This document shows positions 9,355-30,048 of a stretch of 64,000 nt of DNA, piece after piece. A program made the position numbers and the translations under genes. The DNA lies in the NCBI RefSeq assembly GCF_016097555.1, contig NC_054711.1, forward strand, positions 34,927,395 through 34,991,394, in the 5' to 3' direction. The notes beneath the pieces are model-generated. The model had not been told where the DNA came from. It worked only from the letters and a program-made list of their open reading frames with translations, and did not search any database. This DNA comes from Gigantopelta aegis. Lineage: Eukaryota > Mollusca > Gastropoda > Neomphalida > Peltospiridae. How positions within the stretch are numbered: position 1 is the first letter of the stretch; each line of letters opens with the position of its first letter.

Positions 9355-12330
9355 CATTGTTCTCATCACTTTATGCATGAAAATCAGATCAACATCTGTT
9401 GCATCCAAGAATCCCATCTGAAAGAATTGATGAGCTTCAAGGTCAGAGGTTACCAGGCCTTCAGAAATGATCGCAGTGGAAGAACTAAGGGTGGGGTAGT
9501 CACTCTGGTTAGAAACAACATCATTGCCATTGAAGCCAATAGATATATGGAGGAAGCTGAATTCACTGGGGTCAAGATCAAAACAAAAACGTCTGAACTT
9601 CACATTGTAAATTTTTACTGCCCATATGACAAAGAACTCTCTCTCTTAGTGATATCCAGACATCAGACAGTAACTTCCTACTTGTTGCAGACTTCAACAG
9701 CCAATCACAGAGCTGGGGTTACAACAACACTGACAGAAGAGGAGAGGAGATAGAAAGCTGGCATCTTAATCTTATCAATGATCCACTTGATCAACCAACA
9801 TTCTATTCCAAGCGTTGGCATTCCATAACCTCCCCTGACCTTGCTCATGTCCATAGAGTCATTAGTCGAGAAATAGGACCACAGCTAGGGGGAAGTGACC
9901 ATCGATCAGTCTTCCTAGCCTTAAGTGATAGCAAAATCCGTACAGCTTCAAACACCCCAAGGTGGAACTACAAGAAAGCCAAATGGGAACTTTTCAAACT
10001 TCGCACGAATGAGTTGACCAAAGAAATTGAAGTGCAGTGAAGGAACATAGACACTGTAGTGTAGAAATGCAACCTCCAACTCAATAAAACTGCCAAAGAA
10101 AATATGCCAAGAGGAGTCAGGAAAGTATATGCTCCTTACTGGAACAAAAAACATCATATGGCACATGATGAACTGACCCGGGTAAGGGAAGAAGCAGAGT
10201 CTAACCCGAGCCAAAACAACAACCTAAAGCTCCAGCATGCTAAAGCCATATACATCAGAACCAAGATTGAATCCAAAAGAAAAAGTTGCAGAGATAAACC
10301 TGCTGCACTCAACCTTGAAAAGGACACCACCAAATTATGGAAACTTACAAAACAACCAAACGAGGAAGAATCCCATGGACGGAAGATCACTCTAATGGAA
10401 ATATACTCAGGGGTAAGAAATCTGCTGACCTTTTAGCAAAGACCTATGCCAAGGAAAGTGACATTACCATCACAACAACTCATATGAAAGAAGCACGAAG
10501 GGAACAAAAAGAGACGGCAAGTAGAGCTACCTCGCAAGATTCCATGATGAATAGTATAACTCTACCAGAACTTGAAAATGCCCTCAAACATCTAAAAAAT
10601 AAGAAATCTCCAGGACTGGATGATATTACTAATGAAATGCTGAAACACCTAGGCAATATTGCAGGATCCAAGCTGTTGGAAATTTTCAACCTAAGCTGGT
10701 TTGAAGGCAAGGTGCCACAAATCTGGAAAAAGGCCGTGATGATACCCATAATGAAAAAAGGTAAAAACAATAAAAAAAACAAGCAGCTACAGACCCATCA
10801 GCCTAACTAGCTGTGTCTGCAAGACCCTAGAGCGCATCATCAACCATCGGCTTCAACAGTTCCTTGACACTGAGAACATCATCACTCAAGAACAGGCAGG
10901 ATTTAGACAATTCCGTAGCACAGAACACCAGGCCACCTACCTATCACAAGTAATCGAAGATGCTTTCCAAGCACAGAAGGTTGTTCTTGCCTCCTTCATT
11001 GATCTGCAAAAGGCCTTTGACAAAGTCTGGAAAGCTGGCCTGCTAGCAAAGCTACAACAAAAACCAACAACCGGTATATGTGTCAACATGTACAGATGAA
11101 CCAAGTCTTATCTTCACAACCGAAGGGCGAGGGTAATCGTAGATGGCCAACACAGCAAGAAAGTACTCGTACGCCATGTAGTACCTCAGGGAGGAGTACT
11201 GTCACCTACTCTCTTCATCATCTTCATCAATGACCTGGTCACACAACTACCCAAAGGGATACATGCAGCACTATATGCAGATGACCTAGTTTTGTGGTGC
11301 TCGGAGGAGTATGCAACAACAGCAACATATCACATGCAGCTTGCCCTTGACAATGTTACATCTTGAACTCGAGAATGGTGCATGACAATCAACAAAGACA
11401 AGTCAGCTACCACTCTTTTCTCACTCTCCACAAAGCAGGAAGCAGGCAACCTGAAACTTGAAGAGACACCTCTCCAGTACGAGGACCAACAGACATACCT
11501 GGGGTTCACTTTTGACAAGAGACAGACCTGGAAACCACAAGTGAAGAAAGCCGAGGCTAAAGCTTGAAGAAAACTTGCCATAATGAGAAAACTAGCTGGC
11601 ACCAAGTGGGGTGCTGATCAGAACATATTGAAAAGTGTCTACCAAGGAGCAATCAGACCACATCTTAAGTACGGATCCATTGCATGGTCAACAGCAGCAA
11701 AGTCACATCAACAAAAATTAGACAGGGTTCAAAACCAAGCATAATAATCGGAGCAATGAGGTCAACCCCCATTGCTCACTGGCATCGTACCCCTCAGCAA
11801 ACGCCGGGACTCCAAGGTCATGATACAAGCCACTAAGTTCCAAGTCTTTGCCACAACACCTAATGAACAAGATAATGAATGACTATCCCTGCAACAGACT
11901 CAAAAGAACTAGCTTTCATAAACAGAGCAAATGACTGCTGAGGCAACATGAGGGACAACTCCCAGATAAAATCCCTCAAATTAATACTGTCAGTTCCATC
12001 CTACCATGGGAACCACAATTGGACAATGTAAAGATCTGCACAGTGGTCCAATACCTCACCCCTGGAGAGGAACACAGTGGATCATACAAACGAGCCCTGA
12101 CACTGGCCATGATTGATGAACAGTACCGAGAGACATCATGGACACAGGTATATACTGATGGATCTGCAACAAATGTAGTGGAAAACGGAGGGGCTGGAAT
12201 ATACATCATGGACTCTAGTGGCTACCGAGGGGAGGCACATTTTCCTACAGGCGAAACACTGCACAAACTATGCCTAAGAGGTTGAGGCTCTCATTTCATT
12301 CATGCTGCCCACATTAACAGCACCAGAGAG
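9355..12330 (+). pseudogene. Non-LTR retrotransposon ORF2 relic (APE-RT-RNase H)
   Basis: A decayed LINE reads along the plus strand. An AP-type endonuclease comes first: I-C-C-I-Q-E-S-H near 9390, the later N-F-Y-C-P segment, and G-G-S-D-H-R-S near 9892-9912. The reverse transcriptase follows: KSPGLDDITNEMLK near 10605, PISLTSCVCKTLERIINHRL near 10797 after a frame change, S-F-I-D-L-Q-K-A-F-D near 10997, P-Q-G-G-V-L-S-P near 11186, and the catalytic Y-A-D-D near 11273. RNase H follows, with Y-T-D-G-S-A near 12150. Frame changes and in-frame stops (for example near 10037, 11095, 11362, 11565) show it is dead. The domain order fits a Jockey/I-like superfamily element. The 3' end abuts the minisatellite at 12331. 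Confidence 0.85.
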
Positions 12331-15300
12331 GTGTGTGGGTGTAGAGGTGTGTGAGTGTAGAGGTGTGTGAGTGTAGAGGTGTCAGTGTAGATGTGTGTGA
12401 GTGCAGATATGTGTGAGTGTAGAGATCTGTTAGTTGAGAGGTGTGTGAGTGTAGAGGTGTGTGAGTGTAGAGGTGTGTTAGTGTAGAGGTGTGTGAGTGT
12501 AGAGTGAGTGTAGAGGTGTGTGAGTGTAGAGGTGTGTTATTGTAGATGTGTGTGAGTGTAGAGGTGTGTTATTGTAGATGTGTGTGAGTGTAGATATGTG
12601 TTAGTTGAGAGGTGTGTGAGTGTAGAGGTGTGAATGTAGAGGTGTGTTAGTGCAGATGTGTGTTGTGTATATGTGTGTTAGTGTAGAGGTGTGTGAGTGT
12701 AGAGGTGTGTGAGTGTAGAGATGTGTTATTTCAGAGGTGTGTGAGTGTAGAGGTGTGTGAGTGTAGAGTGTAGAGGTGTGTTAGTGCAGATGTGTGTTGG
12801 TGTATATGTGTGTTAGTGTAGGTGTGTGAGTGTAGAGGTGTTTTATTGTAGATGTGTGTGAGTGTAGAGGTGTGCATGTAGATGTTTAGTGTAGAGGTGT
12901 GAGTGTAGATGTATGTGCGTATAGAGGTGTGTTAGTGTAGAGGTGTGTGAGTGTAGAGGTGTGAGTGTAGATGTGTGTGACTGTAGATGTGTGTGAGTGT
13001 AGAGTTGTGTTAGTGTAGAGGTGTGTTAGCGTAGAGGTGTGCGAGTGTAGATGTGTGTGAGTGTAGAGCTGTGTTAGTGTAGATGTGTGTTAGTGTAGAT
13101 GTGTGTAGAGGTGTGTTAGTGTAGATGTATGTGAGTGTAGAAGTGTGATAGTGTAGATGTGTGTGAGTGCAGAGGTGTGTTAGTGTTGAGGTGTGTTAGA
13201 TTATAGGTGTGTGAGTGTAGATGTGAGTGTAGAGGTGTGTGAGTGAAGATGTATGTGAGTGTAGAGGTGTGTGAATGTAGAGGTGTGAATATAGAGGTGT
13301 GAGTGTAGAGATGTGTTAGTTTAGAGGTATGTGAGTGTAGATATGTGTGTGTAGATGTGTGCTAGTGTAGATGTGTCTGAGTGTAGAGGTGTGTTATTGT
13401 AGATGTCTGTGAGTGTAGATATCCGTGAGTGTAGAGTTGTGAGTGTAGAGTTGTGTTAGTGTAGATGTGTTTAGATTGGTGTGTTATTGTCGATGTGTGT
13501 GAGTGTAGAGTTGTGAGTGTAGAGATGTGTTAGTCGAGAGGTGTGTGAGTTTAGAGGTGTGAATGTAGAGGTGTGTGAGTGTAGAGGTGTGTGAGTGTAG
13601 ATGTGTGTGAGTGTAGATGTGTATTAGTGTAGAGGTATGTGAATGTAGATATGTGTGAGTGTAGAGATGTGTTAGTGTAGAGGTGTGTGAATGTAGATAT
13701 GTGTGACTGTAGAGGTGTGTGAGTGTAGATATGTGTTAGTTGAGATGTGTGTGAGTGTAGAGGTGTGTGAGTGTAGAGGTGTGTGAGTGTAGAGGTGTGT
13801 TATTGTAGATATGTGTGAGTGTAGAGGTGTGTTATTGTAGATGTGTTTGAGTGTAGATATGTGTTAGTTGAGAGGTGTGTGTGTAGAGGTGTGAGTGTAG
13901 AGGTGTGTTAGTGCAGATGTGTGTTCTGTATATGTGTGTTTGTGTAGAGGTGTGTGAATGTAGAGGTGTGTGAGTGTAGAGATGTGTTAGTTCAGAGGTG
14001 TGTGAGTGTAGAGGTGTGTGAGCGTAGAGGTGTGTGAGTGTAGAGGTGTGAGTGTAGAGGTGTGTTAGTCCAGATGTGGGTTGGTGTATATGTGTGTTAG
14101 TGTAGGTGTGTGAGTGTAGAGGTGTTGTATTGTAGATGTGTGTGAGTGTAGAGGTGTGCGTATAGATGTTTCGTGTACAGGTGTGAGTGTAGATGTGTGT
14201 GTGTATAGAGGTGTGTTAGTGTAGAGGTGTGTGAGTGTAGAGGTGTGAGTGTAGATGTGGGTGACTGTAGATGTGTGTGAGTGTAGAGTTGTGTTAGTGT
14301 AGAGGTGTGTTAGCGTAGAGGTGTGCGAGTGCAGATGTGTGTGAGTGTAGAGCTCTGTTAGTGCAGATGTATGTGAATTCAGATATGTTTCTGTGTAGAT
14401 GTGTGTGAGTGTAGAGGTGTGTTCATGTAGATGCGTGTTAGTGTAGAGGTGTGTTAGTGTAGATGTGTGTGAGTGTAGAGGTGTGTTATTGTAGATGTTT
14501 GTGACTGTAGATATGTGTGAGTGTAGAGTTGTGTTAGTGTAGATGTGTTGAGATTGGTGTGTTATTGTAGATGTGTGTGAGTGTAGAGTTGTGAGTGTAC
14601 AGATGTGTTAGTCGAGAGGTGTGTGAGTGTAGAGGTGTGAATGTAGAGGTGTGTGAGTGTAGAGGTGTGTGAGTGTAGATGTGTGTGAGTGTAGAGGTGT
14701 GTTAGTGTAGAGGTGTGTGAATGTAGATATGTGTGAGTGTAGAGGTGTGTTAGTGTAGAGGTGTGTGAATGTAGATATGTGTGGGTGTAGAGGTGTGTGA
14801 GTGTATATATGTGTTAGTTGAGATGTGTGTGAGTGTAGAGGTGTGTGAGTGTAGAGGTGTGTGAGTGTAGAGGTGTGAGTGTAGAGGTGTGTTAGTGCAG
14901 ATGTGTGTTGGTGTATATGTGTGTTAGTGTAGGTGTGTGAGTGTAGAGGTGTTTTATTGTAGATGTGTGTGAGTGTAGAGGTGTGCGTATAGATGTTTAG
15001 TGTAGAGGTGTGAGTGTAGATGTGTGTGTGTATAGAGGTGTGTTAGTGTAGAGGTGTGTGAGTGTAGAGGTGTGAGTGTAGATGTGTGTGACTGTAGATG
15101 TGTGTGAGTGTAGAGGTGTGTGAGTGTAGATATGTGTTAGTTGAGATGTGTGTGAGTGTAGAGGTGTGTGAGTGTAGAGGTGTGAGTGTAGAGGTGTGTT
15201 AGTGCAGATGTGTATTGGTGTATATGTGTGTTAGTGTAGGTGTGTGAGTGTAGAGGTGTTTTATTGTAGATGTGTGTGAGTGTAGAGGTGTGCGTATAGA

Positions 15301-16559
15301 TGTTTAGTGTAGAGGTGTGAGTGTAGAGTTGTGAGTGTAAAGATGTGTTAGTCGATAGGTGTGTGAGTTTAGAGGTGTGTGAGTGTAGAGGTGTGTAGTG
15401 TAGAGGTGTGAATGTAGAGGTGTGAGTGTAGAGGTGTGTTAGTGTAGATGTGTGTGAGTGCAGATATGTTTCTGTGTAGATGTGTGTGAGTGTAGAGGTG
15501 TGTGAGTGTAGAGGTGTGTTAGATTATAGGTGTGTGAGTGTAGATGTGAGTGTAGAGGTGTGTGAGTGTAGATGTATGTGAGTGAAGATGTGTGTGAATG
15601 TAGAGGTGTGAATATACAGGTGTGAGTGTAGAGATGTGTTAGTTTAGAGGTATGTGAGTGTAGATGTGTGTGTGTAGATGTGTGTTAGTGTAGATGTGTG
15701 TTAGTGTAGAGGTGTGTTCATGTAGATGCGTGTTAGTGTAGAGGTGTGTTAGTGTAGATGTGTGTGAGTGTAGAGGTGTGTTATTGTAGATGTCTGTGAC
15801 TGTAGATATGTGTGAGTGTAGAGTTGTGTTAGTGTAGATGTGTTTAGATTGGTGTGTTATTGTAGATGTGTGTGAGTGTAGAGTTGTGAGTGTACAGATG
15901 TGTTAGTCGAGGTGTGTGAGTGTAGAGGTGTGAATGTAGAGGTGTGTGGGTGTAGAGGTGTGTTATTGTAGATGTCTGTGAGTGTAGATATCCGTGAGTG
16001 TAGAGTTGTGAGTGTAGAGTTGTGTTAGTGTACATGTGTTTAGATTGGTGTGTTATTGTAGATGTGTGTGAGTGTAGAGTTGTGAGTGTAGAGATGTGTT
16101 AGTCGAGAGGTGTGTGAGTTTAGAGGTGTGTGAGTGTAGAGGTGTGAATGTAGAGGTGTGTGAGTGTAGAGGTGTGTGAGTGTAGATGTGTGTGAGTGTA
16201 GATGTGTATTAGTGTAGAGGTGTGTGAATGTAGATATGTGTGAGTGTAGAGATGTGTTAGTGTAGAGGTGTGTGAATGTAGATATGTGTGACTGTAGAGG
16301 TGTGTGAGTGTAGATATGTGTTAGTTGAGATGTGTGTGAGTGTAGAGGTGTGTGAGTGTAGAGGTGTGTGAGTGTAGAGGTGTGTTATTGTAGATATGTG
16401 TGAGTGTAGAGGTGTGTTATTGTAGATGTGTTTGAGTGTAGATATGTGTTAGTTGAGAGGTGTGTGAGTGTAGAGGTGTGAGTGTAGAGGTGTGTTAGTG
16501 CAGATGTGTGTTGTGTATATGTATGTTAGTGTAGAGGTGTGTTAGTGTAGAGGTGTGTT
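12331..16559. repeat. 4.2-kb GTGTGAGTGTAGAG minisatellite
   Basis: Units of about 14-16 bp (core GTGTGTGAGTGTAGAG) with frequent variants (TTAGTGTAGATGT, TTATTGTAGATG). Higher-order structure is visible. A block around 13400-13930 (containing ATATCCGTGAGTG and TTTAGATTGGTGTGTTATTG) recurs at about 15970-16520, an offset of about 2.57 kb. A second marker (TTGGTGTATATGTGTGTTAG) recurs near 12797, 14081, 14907 and 15214. The array runs into an assembly gap, so its true length is unknown. Confidence 0.95.
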
Positions 16560-16759
16560 NNNNNNNNNNNNNNNNNNNNNNNNNNNNNNNNNNNNNNNNN
16601 NNNNNNNNNNNNNNNNNNNNNNNNNNNNNNNNNNNNNNNNNNNNNNNNNNNNNNNNNNNNNNNNNNNNNNNNNNNNNNNNNNNNNNNNNNNNNNNNNNNN
16701 NNNNNNNNNNNNNNNNNNNNNNNNNNNNNNNNNNNNNNNNNNNNNNNNNNNNNNNNNNN
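16560..16759. other. Assembly gap (200 N)
   Basis: Exactly 200 unknown bases, probably a fixed-size placeholder. It sits at the right edge of the minisatellite; satellite sequence does not resume at 16760. Confidence 0.99.
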
Positions 16760-16790
16760 ACACATCGTAAAGCAAATTTCAAATAGAAAT

Positions 16791-25310
<8,520 letters not shown>

Positions 25311-25392
25311 TACGATTTAAGAGATATCCGTGCAGTTATCACACAATACCCTGTGATCTTAGGGTTTCTAGATACGGTGTCTGGGGACCGTC

Positions 25393-25411
25393 TAAATATA
25401 CACCTGCCAAT
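25393..25411 (-). promoter_or_regulatory. TATA-like and CCAAT-like pair before ATG exon
   Basis: On the minus strand ATTGG (25411-25407) is followed by TATATTTA (25400-25393), about 83 bp before the ATG at 25310. The spacing suits a core promoter with a start site near 25365-25370. Short motifs in AT-rich DNA, so suggestive only. Confidence 0.35.
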
Positions 25412-25869
25412 CAGGAACCACAGGTACAGGCCACAGAAAGAAAATATCAATTAACCAAGCAAACACTCCGATTATTATTTCAGTACATGGATTAATTTAT
25501 GTACAAAACATAATGCAGTTATTTCAACACTTTGACAATGGTGGTTTATTTTGTATTGAAATATAATATATAATTGTTGCTGGCTTACTGGGATGGATAT
25601 TATAACAGAACATTGAAATGCATTCGCAATAATCAGGTATGTTTTGTTTCTTCAGTCTGAAGACTAATTCCTGACGTGACGCGTTAGGTATTATGTAATC
25701 ACCAGCTCGCCAGAGGGCGTATTCAATGGGATGATACAAAATGGCTGCGCCCATTATATATAATAGCAGTCACATTTAACCGTTTTATTAATTAACTATA
25801 CGACTATACTTGTTGATATTAAGCAATAATGTGCATTATATATCGTTGAATATGCATATCAGGCCAAAT

Positions 25870-26025
25870 GCCTTAGTTGTCCCCTTCTTTAATATCTCCA
25901 GGCATTGTGAAAAAAACACACCGGAAAACTATATGTGGGACAGGAGGGACAGATGGACGGACGGACAGACACACAGGATGTAGATGATACCTATAGTTCC
26001 GTCCGGTTGGATCGTGTGGAAGAAG
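25870..26025 (-). repeat. Interspersed repeat (GTCCGTCC family), inverted copy
   Basis: The reverse complement contains GGAACTATAGG-type text, a CTGTCCGTCCGTCCATCTGT tract and CATATAGTTTTCCGG, the same order as at 62703-62810. Its ends were not resolved. Non-coding. Confidence 0.65.
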
Positions 26026-26097
26026 TTGAGACAAGTAGTTGATGGTGTGTACAATTCAGAATCAAGACGAAGAAGAGAGTCCAAACAATAATAAGTT

Positions 26098-26331
26098 TGT
26101 TTTGTTTAACAACACCACTAGCTCACATTGATTTATTCATTATCGGCTATTGGATGTCAAACATTTGCTAATTTTACATAAAATCTTAGAGAAGAAACCC
26201 GATAGTTTTCCATAAGTAACATGGGATCTTTTATATGCCCCATACGACAGACATGATAGCACACACAACGGCCTTTGATATAGCAGTCGTTATGCACTGG
26301 CTGGAACGAGAAATAGCCCAATGGGTGGGTC
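26098..26331 (-). mobile_element. tRNA-derived SINE (type A), head lost
   Basis: The tail (GTTTAACAACACCACTAGCT, CGGCTATTGGATGTCAAACA) and body (CTGGCTGGAACGAGAAATAG) are present, but the copy stops at GGGTGGGTCC before the tRNA-like boxes. Confidence 0.8.
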
Positions 26332-26435
26332 CAAACAAATTCAATCAATGGACAAAGTTAGCAACTTTTTTTTTTAATTCACAGCATCTTTGGTGACTAC
26401 AGCAGGACTTTGAAGTTCAGAGGTATCAACTTTTC

Positions 26436-26670
26436 GTGAAAATGAAGAAAACTGAGTACCGGGCCGTCAAGAAGTATCTGAATTTGAAAGGATTAACTCC
26501 TACGCAAATCTATGCTGATATTGTCAGTACATTAGGAGATAGTGCTCCCTCATTTGACACTGTGAAAAGGTGGCCAGCGGAATTCAAAACGGGGGAGAAA
26601 AAGCGTTTAACCAAGGTCTTCAACTGCCTCCACACAGGAAAACATTGATCATGTGCACCAAGTGTGTTTG
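26436..26670 (+). pseudogene. mariner/Mos1-type transposase N-terminal fragment
   Basis: The plus-strand frame from ATG 26442 encodes a helix-turn-helix segment typical of mariner transposases and SETMAR (HTH_48): E-Y-R-A-V-K-K-Y-L, then G-D-S-A-P-S-F-D-T-V-K-R-W, then A-E-F-K-T-G. After about 26600 the matching continuation (S-T-Q-E-N-I-D-H-V) is in another frame, so a frameshift has occurred. The sequence then collapses into a TG microsatellite at 26662, and no catalytic domain follows. Confidence 0.75.
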
Positions 26671-26929
26671 TGTGTGTCTGTGTGTGTGTGTGTGAGTATA
26701 TATATGTGTGTGTGTCTGTATATATGTGTGTGTGTGTGTCTGTATGTTTGTGTGTATCTGCATGTGTGTGTCTGTATATCTGTGTATCAGTATATGTATG
26801 TGTATCTGTATATGTGTGTGTGTATGTGTGTCTCTATATGTGTATGTATCTGTGTGTGTGTGTGTGTGTGTGTATGTGTGTGTGTGTGTGTGTTTGTATG
26901 TGCGTGCATGTGTGTGTGCGATGTGTGTG

Positions 26930-26962
<33 letters not shown>

Positions 26963-27015
26963 CTGTATGTCGTATGTCTGTCTGTCTGGATATATGTGTA
27001 TGTGCGCACATATAC
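26662..27015. repeat. (TG)n compound microsatellite
   Basis: TG/TATG dinucleotide repeats with TCTG and ATAT interruptions over about 350 bp. The Cys-Val and His-Thr open frames on the two strands are artefacts. The tract interrupts the mariner fragment. Confidence 0.95.
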
Positions 27016-27786
27016 ATGTAGTTCTGTTTCATCTTTTTTTAAATCTCGAGTTCCAGAAAAATCCTGAACTTTTTCAACTCTCGTGGTGAAGCAAGTTACA
27101 ATTTGTAGGGTGAAGTCTCGTCTCCCTCTAACCAAAACACGTCGCAAGTGGTTGTGAGGGGTGGGGTGGGTGTTGGGCAGGAGGGGGCACTTGCATCTCT
27201 AACTCTTTAAATAATGCAAATTAATCTATTACCCGTCCCTGCAGTTGCAGATATTTCCCATCGCCTTAAGGTCAACAGTTAGGTCTACTAGTATTTATAT
27301 TTAAAAAATATATGAGCTTGTATTTTTGGTGAACTGATCAGATTACAAATAATTTGTACAAGGACTATTAAGTCTAGTTTAATAATGATTTCAACATTAC
27401 TGTTTCTGCTATTTGTGAAACGGATACCCTAAAGTGAAATAATAACGTTATGGGTTGGGATTTGTTTACAATTCCACCAAGCAGTGTAATTATATTAATA
27501 ATTTAGAATCCATAACAAAATAGTAATAAACAGTACCACCGTTTATAATCAATTGACAATATTATTATAGCACAATAAATTAAAAAGTGATTTATGAACA
27601 GAGTTTATTAACCTAATTAAAGAGAGTTTTAAGTACAGTATTTGTTGTATTCGTTCGTCCGACATATGTAGACGCACTGATTTTCCGTTTCAGATTTGTT
27701 CCTTTACTTTTCAGTTATTCTTTTTAAATCAGGGGTGGGGGAGGGGGCTTCCAGGAAAGGGAAATCTTGCCTGAATATTTATTTAC

Positions 27787-27963
27787 CTTTTCCTTATAAT
27801 AATATCCTTCTTTCAAGTGTGATATATCTTGATTATTTTTGCTAAGTCCATATTCGAAGCTCTTTTGTTTAACTTCATTTTTGACCTCCACATATTCAAT
27901 GTCACTGGCAAAATCTACGCCATAAGTAGCAGATACCACTGGCAGATTCAGTCTCGCATATTT
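27787..27963 (-). CDS. Paralogous exon of the FASD/VKxEVK family
   Basis: 177 bp, exactly 59 codons, with acceptor CTACATTCCAG before it and donor GTAAATAAATATTC after it. It starts K-Y-A-R-L-N-L-P, contains Y-G-V-D-F-A-S-D then V-E-V-K-N-E-V-K, and ends E-G-Y-Y-Y-K-E-K. Exons 24683-24516 and 24278-24141 share start, FASD motif, phase and flanking intron text (AATATTTATTTACC), so all derive from exon duplication. It lies 5' of the candidate first exon at 25310. So either the gene is longer and that exon is wrong, or this belongs to a second, partly visible paralogue. Function unknown. Confidence 0.55.
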
Positions 27964-28395
27964 CTGGAATGTAGATTAGTTATCTTTGTGAAACATATGT
28001 TTTACCCTACCTAGTTACATGAATTGCTAAATTTTGGAACCTTTGTTAATTAATGTTTTTGATTAAAAAAAACCCACAAAAAAAACACCCTCTTATCTTC
28101 ATTACAACCTTTAAAATTAGTTCAATGGGATTTAAACATATATTGCCATACAATTTGGATCACCTATAAATTCACATGCTATAATATTAAGCAATTACAT
28201 GTTTATTCCAGTCAAACCTGCTCCATCTACTACCTGTATTATATAGCTACCTGTTTTAAGTGGCCATTGTATTCTCCCAAATCTATTATTGGATAAACTG
28301 ACCTGTAATAAGCAGCCACTTGTCTTAAAGGTCACATGCTAAATCTCCCTTTGTCATTAACACAGATTGTACTGTATATGAATGTAACCCCCAAA

Positions 28396-28660
28396 CTACA
28401 TTCACATGTACCGGCCACTGTTAGTTCAAACCAGGTTTACTGGTGCCAGAGAAAGAGGAATCAAGGTGTGTGGAGGGATACAAAACCCTTTTATTTCACA
28501 TCAGGTTTTTGCTGTAGGCTTACTCCGACTAAGAAGTGCCTGTAACCATCTATACCATATTTGCCATGTACCGGCCATTGTTAGTGCAAAGGTCAGAGAA
28601 AGGGGAATCAAGGTGTCAGGTGTATGGAGAGATGTACAGAAACTGCATGGGTGAAGGAAA
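28396..28660. repeat. Imperfect 100-bp direct duplication
   Basis: Segments at about 28396-28480 and 28562-28640 share ATGTACCGGCCA(C/T)TGTTAGT, CAGAGAAAG and GGAATCAAGGTGT. The preceding 28200-28390 resembles a common interspersed repeat (AAGTGGCCATTGT, AAGCAGCCACTTGTC). Non-coding. Confidence 0.6.
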
Positions 28661-28676
28661 TCACAAATGACAAGTA

Positions 28677-29791
28677 GGGGAGAGTTGCCAGGATTGGACC
28701 AGTGCCTCAATTGGACTATAAATGTATTTTCATTCAAATTGTGACAGTAGCGCCATCTAGTCAATATATTAATCTGTACACACGCCGCTATTGGCCTTGA
28801 ACCAGTCGAGTCGAAAAAGGTAATACTTTTGGATTTATCAATAAAAGTAACATTTATGCATGTATCATCTAATACTATTCTTGGAAAAAAACATATATGG
28901 AGCAATATGAACATAGTTAGAAGTGTTAAATTAGGTTATAACGATACATAAAGGTTTGTTATTGTGAGAGATAAAACAAGTGCCAAGATGTTACGCATGT
29001 GTACATGTAGGTCAGCATCTATTTATAACTATGGTAAAACCATGATTGGACCAACTGAATTGCTGGGATTGGACCAGTTCCTCAATTGGACCATAATGTT
29101 TTGACCTGGTATTTTGGTGATTGTGCCAACCGCCAAATATGATACCAGTTAATTTATGCATCAAAAATGAAATTTTAAGCACGTTTATGAGTAAAACAAA
29201 CGTCAAAAAGGACCTTCCTGCGTGATCCAATCGAGGAATCGGTGGTCCAATCGAGGATTCTATTTTGATTCATGAGCGAATTATATTTTAATAAAGCTAT
29301 TTCTTTCTTTTTTGCAAGTAGCCATAGTTCGTACTGTGTCTAATTATCCAAAAGAAGGAACTGATATTTTGCAAACCCAAGAGAGGTTCATGCCCAATTT
29401 TAGTTACTGTAGCAGATTCCACGATCGGACCACTTTCGTTTTAGCATTAAAAAATTTATTTGAACTCTTCATACTGTCCATTTTGATTTTCTAGCAATGT
29501 TTTTTGACAATGTATGTGCTGGGTTCTGGTTTAATTGAAGGCATTTGATTTTTTTTTTTAAACACCAAAGTGGTCCAATCGTGGTAGTAGAATCCACGAT
29601 TGGACCATTTTGGGTTTAAATTTGTTTTTAAAATTTACCTGGAATAATTAAACTTTCTACAAAATATGTTGCATCAATGCGTATTGTATGCCCCAACAAT
29701 AATGAAGGAACTACTTTCCTGCTGATTGCTCTATTTGTCTAACTTGCACAACCATTCTTCCTTAAGGGGTCCAATCCCGGCAACTCTCCCC
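28677..29791. mobile_element. 1.1-kb TA-flanked element with TTGGACC motifs
   Basis: Ends GGGGAGAGTTGCCAGGATTG and CAATCCCGGCAACTCTCCCC form inverted repeats. TA lies at both borders (28675-28676, 29792-29793). The heptamer TTGGACC, exact or with one mismatch and in both orientations, recurs near 28693, 29044, 29076, 29090, 29225, 29422, 29571, 29598 and 29768. No long ORF, so non-autonomous; TA suggests Tc1/mariner/IS630-type integration. Confidence 0.8.
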
Positions 29792-29963
29792 TAGGTGACG
29801 TGTACAATTCAGAAGAGTCCTAACACATTTAATCATTGGCGAAGTTGGCAAGTTTTTGTTATATTAAAGATGAAAAAGAATTGACACAATCAAGTAGTGG
29901 TTGTCATATAGATGATAGCATCCAATAGTGCTGCTATCTATTATACAATTAATATTTATTTAC

Positions 29964-30048
29964 CTGCGGTTTCCAGCTATAAGCCATCTCTGCCTTTGTT
30001 GATGAATTTGGCGCTTGACTTCAGGCTAAAATGTAGATGCACGTATTT
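29964..30048 (-). pseudogene. Degenerate FASD-family exon with stop
   Basis: Acceptor TAATGTCACAG and donor GTAAATAAATATTAAT enclose 85 bp. The frame begins K-Y-V-H-L-H-F-S like its paralogues but meets TAG before the donor, and the length is not a multiple of three. It is either a dead copy or a poison exon of the minus-strand exon family. Confidence 0.4.

Noticed and set aside
12331..16559. CRISPR-like array
   Set aside because: Units are contiguous and short with no unique spacers; the genome is clearly eukaryotic.
25524..25754. 76-codon minus-strand frame in less AT-rich sequence
   Set aside because: No splice sites, no motif recognised; cannot be told from chance.
26653..27147. Cys/Val-rich and His/Thr-rich frames of 80-175 codons
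   Set aside because: Both strands of a TG microsatellite.
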